Program-made: the position numbers and the translations under genes
The notes under the pieces: model-generated
The model's database searches: none
Told to the model about the DNA's origin: nothing
Seen by the model: the letters and a program-made list of their open reading frames with translations, nothing else
NCBI GenBank assembly: GCA_045647865.1
Contig: JAZRMW010000063.1
Span: 186,001-250,000, forward strand
Source: Phocaeicola_A sp045647865
Lineage (GTDB): Bacteria; Bacteroidota; Bacteroidia; Bacteroidales; Bacteroidaceae
DNA length: 64,000 nt
Direction: 5' to 3'
Shown: in pieces, positions 8,329-17,892 of the stretch
How the letters are laid out: each line of letters opens with the position of its first letter
Position numbering within the stretch: position 1 is the first letter of the stretch

Positions 8329-10800
8329 TTACTTCACCAGAACCTTGCGACCATTGACGAGATATACACCCGGTTGGAGGGGAAGTCCCGATTCAACTTG
8401 TTGCAATGTGGCAACCTTGCGGCCTTGCAGGTCATAGACAGGAGCATCCATATCGATGGGGCGTACATCGCTTTCGACGTGTCCAATTCCTTCGGGAGTG
8501 ACCACATGCACCACGGCACGGGTATAGTATTTTTCCTTGAGGTTTGAAGGATTAGTCACACGGAATACGAATGTATAATCTCCCAAAGCTTCGGGCTTAC
8601 CGGTCAGCGTAATCCGCTTATCCGAATAGCTGGTTGCACGCTTGAAACCCTCAGGAAGGCCACTCTGCTTGTTCTCTCCCACATAGGTAGAGTCAAGACC
8701 TGCTGATGTAGCAAAACGATAACGAGCTACAACGGGACGAATACTGTCACCCAAAGCGATGGTCTGCTCCACTTCTTCTATCACTTTGATGGAAGGCAGA
8801 CAACTGTCGGGCAAGTAATATCCAATATGAGGAGGTTGGTTGTAAGCCACATTCTGCCAAGCAACACCAAGACGATAGGTATGGTCGTGCATCAGCGTAG
8901 GCACGGCATACGTGGTGGCTGTGTTTGTTGTGAAGAGATTGAGCGTAGCTCCTGTACTGCTGTTCCATAAGATAACTTCCTCACGCCAGTCACCGAAAAT
9001 ATCAGCTTGCAAATTCGGAGTGGACTTACTGCCGTTGCAAGTGCTGGAAGAGTTATAAGCATAGAGATCCTTTCCACCAATCTTGAGACGCGAAGTACCG
9101 TTTCCGTTCCATTTGTCAATCTTTCCGCCATCGAAAAGTTCTTCTTGCAAATCGCCATCCCAGAATATACGAAAGTTCATAGAGGTACTACCCGAACCGG
9201 CCGTCAAACCAGTCAAAGCGCTACGCGGAGTACGGTCGGAAGAGCAACAGAAGAGCGAACCACGATAATCAGCAGACATCTGTGCGGCAATACCACGTCC
9301 GGTATCCCCTGTAGCAGAAGCGCTGAAAAGGATTTCACCCGTAGCAGCATCATGAAGATCCCATCCGTAAGGCGAAGCTTCGTGCACTTCGAATACTTCC
9401 AAACCCGGACGATCGGGATTATGGTCAGCCACATGGATAGCGTCGCCATGACCAAAACCTGTAGCATAAAGCAACTTTCCATCGTGGTCAAGAGCGGCCG
9501 AACCGAAAATGATTTCATCGCATCCGTCTCCATCGACATCGGCTACAGAGATATTGTGATTTCCGTTACCGTACATGGTGCGGCTACCACTTCCACGTGT
9601 AGGCACCTTGGCAGGATAGGGTTTGGTCACACCGGCTGAGTCAGTCAAACTGTATTGAGTAGTTTTGTTGGATGCATGATACCAACGGTCTTTGATTTCC
9701 TTTCCGTCGAAAGAGACTGCCCACAAATATGAATAGGTATAATATCCACGGACAAAGACAGCACAAGGATTGGCATCGGGACCATCCAACTGAGCGACAC
9801 AGGCCAAATAGCGTTCACCACGGTTTCCATAGCTGGCCTTATCCGTACCGCTATCATGCCAGTTGAAAGAGCCTGTAGCTTCACTTCCTACGGTTGTAGC
9901 ATTGCGGTTTGGTTTGTAGAAGGTAGTATGAATGGCCTTACCTGTCAAGCCATCAAAGGCCGTGAGGAATTCATACCCCCCATCAATCTTTCCGCTACTG
10001 TTACGCCAAGTCTTTGTATTATTGGTATTCTTGATGGCTTCCTCTGTTCCGGCTGCACTGACATACTCTCCCAATCCGTCTTTACTGCCCGGACCGGTCT
10101 TGCACAACATCTCAGCGCAACCATCTCCATCAAAGTCGTAAACCATATACTGAGTATAATGGGCACCGGCACGGATGTTCAAACCCAAGTCAACGCGCCA
10201 CAACTTCTGAGGGGTAGTTTCAGAACCACCAGCCGTCCAATCAACTTTGTAGCAATCAATAAAAACTTTACCGGTTTTTCCGTCCTGCGAGTTATCCTTT
10301 GAGTTGGAGGGATCCCACTTGACAAATATTTCATATTCACCGTCGCCATCCACATCACCGACAGAGCAGTCATTGGGCGAATAGGTATAATCCACACCAT
10401 CGAAGGTTCCACCTTTCGGACGATCGAGATGCAACTGATAGAAGTAATTGGTCCATGGAGTCACCTTTGCTGTGGTATCCACGGGTACACCATCTACTTT
10501 TGTCACAATCTGATAATGACTGGAGTTGCTTCCACCCGCATCGTTGTAACAAGTGACATCACGCAAATCGGCCTTTACGACTTTATCATCGCGCAAAACA
10601 TCGAAGGAGATACGGTTCAAATCATCCGTTCCCAAAAGACGCCAACTAACGAACTTACCGGACGAACTGGAGGGCAATACCACCAATCCACGGCCGAGTT
10701 TTTCCATCTGTGACTCAGCTGTCACTTGTGCCTGAAGCGTTAGGGATGATACTCCTAGCAATGCAATCAGACTCAGTTTTTTCAAATTTCTCATAAGCAT
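8329..10800 (-). CDS. Rhamnogalacturonan lyase, polysaccharide lyase family 11
   Basis: 823 aa with signal peptide (cleavage near LTLQAQ). The body matches PL11 (YesW/YesX-like) enzymes: an N-terminal domain with EKLGRGLVVLPS and FVSWRLLGTD, then an eight-bladed propeller with repeated calcium-binding DxDGDG motifs (VGDVDGDGEYE, YDFDGDGCAE, ADVDGDGCDE). PL11 enzymes cleave the rhamnose-galacturonate bonds of the rhamnogalacturonan I backbone by beta-elimination. The C-terminus has a small beta domain and a tail ending in PGVYLVNGRKVLVK. A second in-frame ATG (codon 3, 10794) is an equally plausible start. The divergent GH78 rhamnosidase further right in the window is a possible pathway partner. 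No SusCD genes are adjacent. Confidence 0.93.
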   Translation of the reverse strand: MLMRNLKKLSLIALLGVSSLTLQAQVTAESQMEKLGRGLVVLPSSSSGKFVSWRLLGTDDLNRISFDVLRDDKVVKADLRDVTCYNDAGGSNSSHYQIVTKVDGVPVDTTAKVTPWTNYFYQLHLDRPKGGTFDGVDYTYSPNDCSVGDVDGDGEYEIFVKWDPSNSKDNSQDGKTGKVFIDCYKVDWTAGGSETTPQKLWRVDLGLNIRAGAHYTQYMVYDFDGDGCAEMLCKTGPGSKDGLGEYVSAAGTEEAIKNTNNTKTWRNSSGKIDGGYEFLTAFDGLTGKAIHTTFYKPNRNATTVGSEATGSFNWHDSGTDKASYGNRGERYLACVAQLDGPDANPCAVFVRGYYTYSYLWAVSFDGKEIKDRWYHASNKTTQYSLTDSAGVTKPYPAKVPTRGSGSRTMYGNGNHNISVADVDGDGCDEIIFGSAALDHDGKLLYATGFGHGDAIHVADHNPDRPGLEVFEVHEASPYGWDLHDAATGEILFSASATGDTGRGIAAQMSADYRGSLFCCSSDRTPRSALTGLTAGSGSTSMNFRIFWDGDLQEELFDGGKIDKWNGNGTSRLKIGGKDLYAYNSSSTCNGSKSTPNLQADIFGDWREEVILWNSSTGATLNLFTTNTATTYAVPTLMHDHTYRLGVAWQNVAYNQPPHIGYYLPDSCLPSIKVIEEVEQTIALGDSIRPVVARYRFATSAGLDSTYVGENKQSGLPEGFKRATSYSDKRITLTGKPEALGDYTFVFRVTNPSNLKEKYYTRAVVHVVTPEGIGHVESDVRPIDMDAPVYDLQGRKVATLQQVESGLPLQPGVYLVNGRKVLVK

Positions 10801-10901
10801 ATATCTGTATTAGTTAATAATTCTATTCTTAAAAGGTCTGATAAAACCTATAAATATGATGGGGCTGACGGGCAATATCAATCCCACCAAACCCATTCTA
10901 A

Positions 10902-12260
10902 TTATAACACAGCTACCAGTTCATCAACGGTCAAGAGATTCTGCTCTCCAGTCGTCATGTTTTTCAGCATCACCTTGCCTTCGGCCATCTCATTCTCGCC
11001 CACAATAGCCACATAGGGAACCCCCTTGGCATTGGCGTACGCCATCTGTTTCTTCATCTTCGCACTGTCGGGGAATATCTCTGCTGAGATTCCAGCTGCA
11101 CGCAGACGGGCAAGTACGGGAAGGCAATAGATCATTTCGGCTGCACCGAAATTGACAAAAAGTACACGGGTACCGGTAACAGCCTCTTTCGGATAAAGTT
11201 CCAGTTGGTTGAGAACATCAAAGATTCGGTCAGCACCGAATGAAATTCCCACACCAGAGATTCCTGGCATACCAAAGATTCCCGTCAAGTTATCATAACG
11301 GCCACCACCAGTGATACTACCAATTTCAACATCCAACGCTTTCACCTCAAAGATGGCCCCTGTATAATAATTCAGTCCGCGAGCAAGAGTCAAATCGAGT
11401 TCCACCTCATTTTTCAATCCGAGCGATTCCAATGTATTCAGGATAAACTCACTCTCCTCCACTCCTTTCAGACCAATTTCACTGGCCGCAAGCACTTCCT
11501 TCAAGGTTGTCAACTTTTCGGCATTGGTACCATTCAACAAAATGATGGGCTGTAACTTGTCAATAGCTTCCTGGCTGATACCCTTTGAGGCCAATTCTGC
11601 ATTAACATTATCCAAACCTATCTTGTCCAACTTGTCAATGGCTACGGTAATATCTACAATCTTGTCAGCTTCGCCAATGATTTCGGCTATACCACTGAGA
11701 ATCTTACGGTTGTTGATCTTAATGCAAACACGAATTCCAAAACGGGTGAAAACAGTATCAACAATCTGCATCAGTTCCACTTCATTAAGCAACGAATCGC
11801 TACCGACCACATCAGCATCACACTGATAGAACTCACGATAACGTCCCTTCTGTGGACGGTCAGCACGCCATACCGGCTGAATCTGATAACGTTTGAAAGG
11901 CAAAGCCAACTCCTCGCGATGCATCACGACATAACGGGCAAAAGGAACAGTGAGGTCATAGCGAAGTCCCTTTTCACAAAACTTGGAAGCCAACTTGGCC
12001 GCATTGCGACTGAGCAATTCTTCATCTGTGAGTCCTTTGAAATAGTCACCCGAATTTTGGATTTTAAAAAGCAGTTTGTCTCCCTCTTCACCATACTTAC
12101 CCATCAGCGTTGAGAGATTCTCCATTGACGGAGTCTCAATCTGCTGAAAGCCATAGAGGGCATATACATCACGAATCGTGTTAAATATATAATTGCGTTT
12201 CGCCATCTCTACAGGCGAAAAGTCGCGCGTACCTTTCGGAATTCCAGGTTTTGCAGCCAT
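10902..12260 (-). CDS. hisS: Histidyl-tRNA synthetase
   Basis: 452-aa class II aminoacyl-tRNA synthetase that charges tRNA-His. Visible landmarks are the N-terminal KPGIPKGTRDFSP, motif 2 around YQIQPVWRADRPQKGRYREFYQCDAD, histidine-specific loop LTLARGLNYYTGAIFE, GGGRYDNLTGIFG, and the C-terminal anticodon-binding domain (about 350-452). Length is normal for Bacteroidetes. The gene lies downstream of two tRNA-Val genes on the same strand; a terminator between them makes at least partly separate transcription likely. Confidence 0.97.
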   Translation of the reverse strand: MAAKPGIPKGTRDFSPVEMAKRNYIFNTIRDVYALYGFQQIETPSMENLSTLMGKYGEEGDKLLFKIQNSGDYFKGLTDEELLSRNAAKLASKFCEKGLRYDLTVPFARYVVMHREELALPFKRYQIQPVWRADRPQKGRYREFYQCDADVVGSDSLLNEVELMQIVDTVFTRFGIRVCIKINNRKILSGIAEIIGEADKIVDITVAIDKLDKIGLDNVNAELASKGISQEAIDKLQPIILLNGTNAEKLTTLKEVLAASEIGLKGVEESEFILNTLESLGLKNEVELDLTLARGLNYYTGAIFEVKALDVEIGSITGGGRYDNLTGIFGMPGISGVGISFGADRIFDVLNQLELYPKEAVTGTRVLFVNFGAAEMIYCLPVLARLRAAGISAEIFPDSAKMKKQMAYANAKGVPYVAIVGENEMAEGKVMLKNMTTGEQNLLTVDELVAVL

Positions 12261-12301
12261 TGTTCTTTATTCTTGTTATTAAATTGATACAGTATTAAAA
12301 C

Positions 12302-12331
12302 AAAAAAGCACTACATTCAACATGCAGTGCT
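12302..12331 (-). terminator. Terminator after the tRNA-Val pair
   Basis: On the minus strand, a 9-bp stem (12331-12323 with 12315-12307, one G-U pair) and 7-base loop are followed by six T residues. It lies 10 bases past the first tRNA and before hisS. Confidence 0.75.
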
Positions 12332-12340
12332 CCTCTTCGG

Positions 12341-12415
12341 TGGGCGTTGACGGATTCGAACCGCCGACCCTCTGCTTGTAAGGCAGATGCTCTGAACCAG
12401 CTGAGCTAAACGCCC
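12341..12415 (-). tRNA. tRNA-Val (anticodon TAC)
   Basis: 75-nt cloverleaf. Acceptor GGGCGTT pairs with AACGCCC, the D-arm has TAGCTCAGCTGG, the anticodon stem-loop is CTGCCTTACAAGCAG giving anticodon TAC, and the T-arm has GGTTCGAATCC. CCA is not encoded. It is identical in sequence to the copy at 12459-12533 and lies 43 bases downstream of it. Confidence 0.96.
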
Positions 12416-12458
12416 GAAAGGTTTTTGCTTGTTGAATCGAAAGAGCTGATTTCGTTGG

Positions 12459-12533
12459 TGGGCGTTGACGGATTCGAACCGCCGACCCTCTGCTTGTAAG
12501 GCAGATGCTCTGAACCAGCTGAGCTAAACGCCC
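12459..12533 (-). tRNA. tRNA-Val (anticodon TAC), upstream copy
   Basis: 75-nt tRNA identical to the copy at 12341-12415. It is the first of the pair to be transcribed, 32 bases downstream of a strong promoter. The tandem identical copies suggest a dosage increase for the GUA-decoding tRNA. Confidence 0.96.
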
Positions 12534-12564
12534 GAAGGGCTGCCCTTTCTTTTCAAAAGCGATG

Positions 12565-12596
12565 CAAAGGTAGAGGTTTTCTGTGAAGTGAGCAAA
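12565..12596 (-). promoter_or_regulatory. Promoter of the tRNA-Val pair
   Basis: Minus strand: TTTG (12596-12593), 20 bases, TACCTTTG (12572-12565). This is an exact match to the Bacteroidetes primary sigma factor consensus. Confidence 0.85.
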
Positions 12597-12751
12597 CTTT
12601 TCTGCAACTTTTTTATCTTTTATTTCTCATCATGCACACAACCACCTAATAGACAGCACTATATTATTAAAAATATTTTTTAAGCACACATATATCCCGA
12701 CTTCCAATCTTATTCCCTATACCTTATTATATATAGAGACATTACTATCCT

Positions 12752-12811
12752 AAAGGAGAAAGAACAAAAAAAGGAGGGAAAAAGGAAGACACAGAAAGGA
12801 GAGAGAGAAAC
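12752..12811. other. Polypurine tract at the 3' side of the lipoprotein gene
   Basis: About 60 bases on the plus strand are almost entirely A and G (three pyrimidines by eye), made of AAAGGAG/GGAGGG-like units. Together with the tRNA promoter this fills the gap between the tRNAs and the gene ending at 12834. No gene or hairpin terminator is seen. Confidence 0.6.
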
Positions 12812-12833
12812 CTTCCTTAATCCCTAAACCTTT

Positions 12834-13640
12834 TTATTCGCCGTAATGAATCATAAACCAATAGGTTTCCTGCTTGGTAGGAATCATGCTTGCCGGTTCT
12901 TGGACAATCTGCACCAAACGCCCATCAGCATCAAACAGATAATCGTAGGCGTAATCCTTATCCTCCAAGAATTTCGGATAACGTGCTCCCAAAGCGCCAG
13001 CCAACTGAGCATAAGCATTCAGTTCCATCAATACATTTGTACGGGAATCCACCAACAAAGGAAGCACATTGAGGTCGAAGCTATAATCATTGGTCACTTT
13101 TGAATACAGATATTCAGCATCATATTTGGAGGGGCGGCTTGTGATGACCATTGAAGTATTTCCCCATTCATAACTGAAAGATTGAGAACTACCGAAAGTT
13201 GCATCACTCAGATATCCACTTCCTGAATAATGATAGCTATAATTATAGATAGCATCTGTTTCACTTCCAGCCTCATAATCAACAGAGCCAACATGTACGC
13301 GCCCACTACGCATAGTAGCTTCAAAACGAGTAACAAAAGTCCCTCCTATAGCAGGATCACTTCCTGTCCATGTGTACTCCATTTTGTTTGTTCCGTAATT
13401 ATACGTCACTTTCTGAGACTTATATTCAGTACGTACATCTTTCACACGATTCCTCTCATCGTACCCAAACTGATACTGAGCCGTTTTTTGAAACAGATCG
13501 TTCTCTGAATCGGATTTATAGATATCCACTTTCACAATTTCGCGTGAGGGCAACTTCGGTTCATCATCATCCGAACATGAAACGACCAAAGGGGCAGATG
13601 CCAACAAAACCCAAACAGCATATTTACTATAATTCTTCAT
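12834..13640 (-). CDS. Lipoprotein of unknown function, possibly DUF4595-like
   Basis: 268-aa lipoprotein: signal peptide with lipobox (APLVVSC, Cys22) followed by the acidic SDDDEPK linker typical of surface-exposed Bacteroidetes lipoproteins. The remainder is a repeated beta-strand pattern with YDERNRVKDV and FDADGRLVQI, which recalls DUF4595/RHS-like beta-sheet lipoproteins. That family call is tentative and no enzymatic motif is seen. The gene has its own promoter inside the 3' end of the upstream C10 protease gene (62 bases apart, same strand), so it may also be read through from it. Confidence 0.75.
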   Translation of the reverse strand: MKNYSKYAVWVLLASAPLVVSCSDDDEPKLPSREIVKVDIYKSDSENDLFQKTAQYQFGYDERNRVKDVRTEYKSQKVTYNYGTNKMEYTWTGSDPAIGGTFVTRFEATMRSGRVHVGSVDYEAGSETDAIYNYSYHYSGSGYLSDATFGSSQSFSYEWGNTSMVITSRPSKYDAEYLYSKVTNDYSFDLNVLPLLVDSRTNVLMELNAYAQLAGALGARYPKFLEDKDYAYDYLFDADGRLVQIVQEPASMIPTKQETYWFMIHYGE

Positions 13641-13683
13641 TTTTATCTTTATTATTTTTATTGATATTCATTGTATTGGGGGA

Positions 13684-13713
13684 CAAAGATAGTCATTTAT
13701 CCTTATCTGACAA
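13684..13713 (-). promoter_or_regulatory. Promoter of the lipoprotein gene
   Basis: Minus strand: TTG (13713-13711), 19 bases, TATCTTTG (13691-13684). The -33 element overlaps the last codons of the C10 protease gene ending at 13703. The leader is about 35 bases. Confidence 0.65.
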
Positions 13714-16700
13714 CAACTTTTCCGCCAAATCCAGCCATTCGGACGATATAAAGCCCCGGAGTAGACAACGGGACAACAGTTTCACCTCCCGATGCCACCA
13801 CCTGACGTACCAATACACCTGCCGCATTATAGACCGAAACAGTTTCTCCTGCCCCTATTCCAGAGACGACAAATCCTCCTACAAACGGGCGTATGTCCAC
13901 AACAGCAGCCAGAACATTCTCCACCGAATATGCTCCGGATACGATCTGTGTAAAATAATCCCAACCCGGTGTTTCTTTGTAATCCTGACAAACATTTTCA
14001 TCCGCAATATAAAGTGTACATGCACTCTTGGATACCCCTTCAAAAGCATTGACAGCACATTCTGCGGGCATCACTCCAGCACAGAAAACAGATTCCAGTC
14101 CTGTACATCCGGCAAAGGCATATTCCTCTACCCACTTCAAACGGTTGCCGAGACTAACCTTTTGCAGACGAACCGCCTGGTAGAAAGCCCCATAATCGAT
14201 GGTAGAAAGTCGGAGATTGCTTTCGAACGTCTCAAGATATTGAGCATAGCTGAAAGCATAGGAACGAAGTCGGGTGGTATTCTCCTCAGGCGAATAAACA
14301 ACGCCCTCACGGGATGCTGGATAAGCCACCAATTCAGTTCCGGCATTATTATAGAGGACGCCATCCACCGTTTTGAATGCTTTATTTTCTGCTGCTACAA
14401 CAAAAGCCTCCAAGCCCGTACAGCCATAGAAGGATGCATAACCGATAGTCGCAACGGAAGCGGGGATTTCAATGTCCTTCAGTCCTGTACAACCGGCAAA
14501 AGCATTGTCCCCGATGGCAACTACCGTCTGAGGCAACACCACCTCTTCCAAGAATGTCCGCGATTCAAACATTTCAGTTCCTATCACATTGTCCTCAGTC
14601 ACATACTCTTTGTAATAAGCATTTCCTCCCGCAACGATACGGCATTGGCTGATATCTAACACATGTAAGGGGAAAGTATTGGGAAGTACAATGCCTTCTA
14701 CCGGCATATCCTCTTCTCCTGACAAACGGCGAATCAACTCGATGTCCGTACCGTTGAGTTCTCCACCCAATATCAGTTTGTCGGGACACGAATCGAAGTC
14801 CACCAAATAGCGCAAACAACCAGCCTCCACCTGTTGCACTTGCGTATAGTCTGCCTGATTGACAGTCAGGGTCATCTCGGCAAACACTTCCATATCGACA
14901 GCAGAAGCCGCACGGATGACGGCTGTTCCGGCCTTCAACGCATTCAGCACCCCCCTTTCTCCGATGGATGCCACTTCAGGATTGCTGCTTGTCCATACGA
15001 TTTCCTGCGAAGCGATGGCCGGCAAAACGGTTGCTGTCAATTCTACGGAGACACCGGTATTCATGGTAGCCGATGTACGTTCGAGATTGACACCCGTAGG
15101 CATCACTTCTCCGCTCGCGGGAGCTATTTCACTCTGGTGGAGGGATACGGCATTACAGATTTCACCCGTCTCACCGTCAATCAACAGAGCCACAAGCATC
15201 AGTTCATCGGTGTATAACGGTTTGAGATTGATTGTATAGGTGTACTCCTCACCCACCTTCACCTCAGAGGGAATGCTTCCTACAGCTCCTCCCCATGCAT
15301 CAGAGGGATGGAAGCCTGTTGCCATATCGGTATAAGACCACTCCTCGCCACCGCCATCGATGGGCGAACGGTTCAGAGATACGACAGCCCAACGCATGTC
15401 AACCTCTTCGGCCGAATAGGCAAAACGGGCAGTCAAGTTGACCTCAACGGAATCTTTGACAAATGTTGTATATTTAGCTTTGGCCTCCACTGAAGCAATG
15501 GCAGGAACAGCCAGCCACTCTTGAAGATACGACTCGGCATTTGAAAGATTTTCCATAGGGTTGTCGGATACACGATTCATCAACGCTTTTTTCCCCGTAG
15601 GCAGATTCAGCGAATCAACATATGCAAGCTGGGAATAGAACTTATCCCATACAGTGATACCGATGACATTATTGGGGTAAGTTTCAAGCAGCTGCTGCAT
15701 CGTACGATGGTCGCCACCCTGCCAAAGTTGCTCTACAACGATTTGACGGTTATACTTCTCGGCCGGCTCCTCCACTCGGATAGGTTGGGAAGTGAACATC
15801 AACACCTCGTCCTGACTGACAGGATCCTCATAGTAACAACGTAGCAGGTATTCACCCGGCTCGTTCATACGGATAGAGAAATCATACTGTTTCTCATGAG
15901 AGCCACCGTAAAGGAACATCTGAGTATCCCCTTCGGATACGACAACCGTATCCTGCTCCCCACCAAAGGAGGGCTCGGATGACTGCTCAGGACACTTCAA
16001 CAAACGATATCCAACAACACCATTGAAATGCAATTCGCCCTGATTGACAAGGGTTGCTCTCAACGGATATTTCTTCCCCGGCAAAAAGGTCGAAGGCATA
16101 CCGGCAACCATTTGTCCGTTCATCGAACAACGGATATCCAAGCCTTCCGCTTTTTCCGGATGAATGACAACCTTTCCCTCTTGCACCGTCACCCAAATAC
16201 TACGCACATAGGCCGTACGCTCATAAACCACTTCACTCCACTCGTCATCATACCCTACGACTACACGCAACTCATAAAGACCATCTTTCAACGTCTTGGG
16301 TAAAGTCACTGAATGATTGTTGATGACTGTACCCCGAAATTCTTGAAGAGACAGATTCATGGCACTTGAAACCACCTGCTGGAATTTTCCATCCTGATAC
16401 AGACCTATCGCCAATTGGGCTGAGGCATTTCCCGGACCATAATTAGCGATACCACGAATATTAACGGGGAAAGAACGTCCCAATGACGTTTGCGACGTAT
16501 TGGTGCGCAAATATTCAGTCAGCAGCAATACGGGTCTTACAGTAAGCATACTCTCATCCTCTTTAGCCGGTTCGATGCCCACAATGGCCCAATGGTCCAG
16601 GTTGAACAGTCCTTGTCCTCCTCCGATACCCGGAATGGGAGGATTCAACATGAACACACTGTAGAACCCATTGCAATGGCCGCTCCATCCCCAGTTAAAG

Positions 16701-17692
16701 TGGAAGAAGGTGTTATTTTCACTGATACCGTCGCACACGAAAGCGTGTCCCATCGTCTGGTCCTCTGAAACACCGCTGTAATAGACAGGGCGTCCAGCTT
16801 CCAGTTCAGCACGGATAAGCGCTGTCCAATCCGTTGCAGGCATACTGTTGAGCGATACAAAACGTGCCTTCTTACTATACTTGAAATAGGTATAAAGCGA
16901 ACGATAAATGTGTACATTCTGGGCACCGCTTTCATAACTGTACGCCATTTGTGCCGACATACCCACATCATACATCAGTTTGGCTACAGCATATCCTTCA
17001 GTCTCCGTATATTCACCTGCTGTATAGGTGTCCAACATATTGTCCCAATCATAATGGCTTTTGGAAAAATCCATCACTATGCCATTGTGTGTCATTGTCT
17101 TCTCTCCACTCTCGGGCCATTGGTGATACTTCATCACCTGAGCAATGGCAGTAGCGGCACATCCGGTTGCACAACGCTCGGTAGGTGACCAAAGCGGACA
17201 TAAGCCATTATAAGGCTCAGCTTGATCCCAGGCCGTCTTCAACAGGGGTTCCACAGCAACGTCAAATTCCCCCAAGTCCGGTGCTTCCACTATCGCACGC
17301 GCCCCGGAACGTACTCCGTCAATATAAGAACTGTACGTGTCCAGCCAATAGCCTACCTGTGCAGGCAATCCTTCGTCTGCCACAAAAGCCCCTTCGTCAG
17401 CATAAGCCAACACCGAAGGCGCACAATCATCTCCGGCAACTATGATAAACCCCTGGCCATCTTCATAGTTATAGACATAGAATGTCGGGGCATCCACACT
17501 TCGTGCTCCTGAACTCTTTGCCATACCGGTATATACCAACGTAGGATTAGTCACACTACGTGCACCTTTCTGACGGAATCCCTGTGCAATTTTCCGTGCC
17601 TGAGCTTCAGACACCACCTCTGCCCATGCGCCCACCGATACCAGCAAACAGCTGAGCAAGACTATCAATATTCGTTTCATCGCTTTATTCAA
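13703..17692 (-). CDS. Second large secreted C10 cysteine protease with Ig-like and LRR modules
   Basis: 1329 aa. Signal peptide (cleavage near GAWAE) and prodomain (26-145) precede the C10 domain with Cys178 in CATGCAATAIAQ and His316 in TMGHAFVCDG, followed by NWGWSG. Then come beta-sandwich regions, an Omp28/thioredoxin-like fold whose CxxC is replaced by LWQGGDH (about residues 650-665), a Big2 Ig-like domain (TSSNPEVASI), BspA-type LRR_5 repeats (AFAGCTGL, SFYGCTGL) and a C-terminal sorting-like tail. A second ATG at codon 5 (MKRILIV) is a plausible alternative start. It is clearly related to the protease at 2640-8054 but shorter, with a different module order. The likely role is extracellular proteolysis or surface interaction. 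Confidence 0.9.
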   Translation of the reverse strand: MNKAMKRILIVLLSCLLVSVGAWAEVVSEAQARKIAQGFRQKGARSVTNPTLVYTGMAKSSGARSVDAPTFYVYNYEDGQGFIIVAGDDCAPSVLAYADEGAFVADEGLPAQVGYWLDTYSSYIDGVRSGARAIVEAPDLGEFDVAVEPLLKTAWDQAEPYNGLCPLWSPTERCATGCAATAIAQVMKYHQWPESGEKTMTHNGIVMDFSKSHYDWDNMLDTYTAGEYTETEGYAVAKLMYDVGMSAQMAYSYESGAQNVHIYRSLYTYFKYSKKARFVSLNSMPATDWTALIRAELEAGRPVYYSGVSEDQTMGHAFVCDGISENNTFFHFNWGWSGHCNGFYSVFMLNPPIPGIGGGQGLFNLDHWAIVGIEPAKEDESMLTVRPVLLLTEYLRTNTSQTSLGRSFPVNIRGIANYGPGNASAQLAIGLYQDGKFQQVVSSAMNLSLQEFRGTVINNHSVTLPKTLKDGLYELRVVVGYDDEWSEVVYERTAYVRSIWVTVQEGKVVIHPEKAEGLDIRCSMNGQMVAGMPSTFLPGKKYPLRATLVNQGELHFNGVVGYRLLKCPEQSSEPSFGGEQDTVVVSEGDTQMFLYGGSHEKQYDFSIRMNEPGEYLLRCYYEDPVSQDEVLMFTSQPIRVEEPAEKYNRQIVVEQLWQGGDHRTMQQLLETYPNNVIGITVWDKFYSQLAYVDSLNLPTGKKALMNRVSDNPMENLSNAESYLQEWLAVPAIASVEAKAKYTTFVKDSVEVNLTARFAYSAEEVDMRWAVVSLNRSPIDGGGEEWSYTDMATGFHPSDAWGGAVGSIPSEVKVGEEYTYTINLKPLYTDELMLVALLIDGETGEICNAVSLHQSEIAPASGEVMPTGVNLERTSATMNTGVSVELTATVLPAIASQEIVWTSSNPEVASIGERGVLNALKAGTAVIRAASAVDMEVFAEMTLTVNQADYTQVQQVEAGCLRYLVDFDSCPDKLILGGELNGTDIELIRRLSGEEDMPVEGIVLPNTFPLHVLDISQCRIVAGGNAYYKEYVTEDNVIGTEMFESRTFLEEVVLPQTVVAIGDNAFAGCTGLKDIEIPASVATIGYASFYGCTGLEAFVVAAENKAFKTVDGVLYNNAGTELVAYPASREGVVYSPEENTTRLRSYAFSYAQYLETFESNLRLSTIDYGAFYQAVRLQKVSLGNRLKWVEEYAFAGCTGLESVFCAGVMPAECAVNAFEGVSKSACTLYIADENVCQDYKETPGWDYFTQIVSGAYSVENVLAAVVDIRPFVGGFVVSGIGAGETVSVYNAAGVLVRQVVASGGETVVPLSTPGLYIVRMAGFGGKVVVR

Positions 17693-17800
17693 TCTTTATA
17701 AGATATTTTCAAACAGACCACAAAGGAACAAATAAATTCTTTAACAAACGAACATTTCACACATTTTAGTCTTCAGGAAAGAAGAATATTCTAAAAAAAC

Positions 17801-17869
17801 AGGCACAGATTACACCGATTATCAGGGAATTTTACAAAAAAAATCCACTAATCCGTGTAATCTGTGCCT
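17801..17869. repeat. Bacteroidales-type inverted repeat (consensus ATCCGYGTMATCTGYGYCTAA)
   Basis: Arms 17801-17821 and 17849-17869 are complementary at 20 of 21 positions around a 27-base loop. It lies between tnaA and the C10 protease gene. The arm sequence is nearly the same as that of the larger repeat at 32061-32224. It may form a hairpin past the tnaA stop. Confidence 0.85.
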
Positions 17870-17892
17870 AATATCCAACCTTATAGAGGGAA

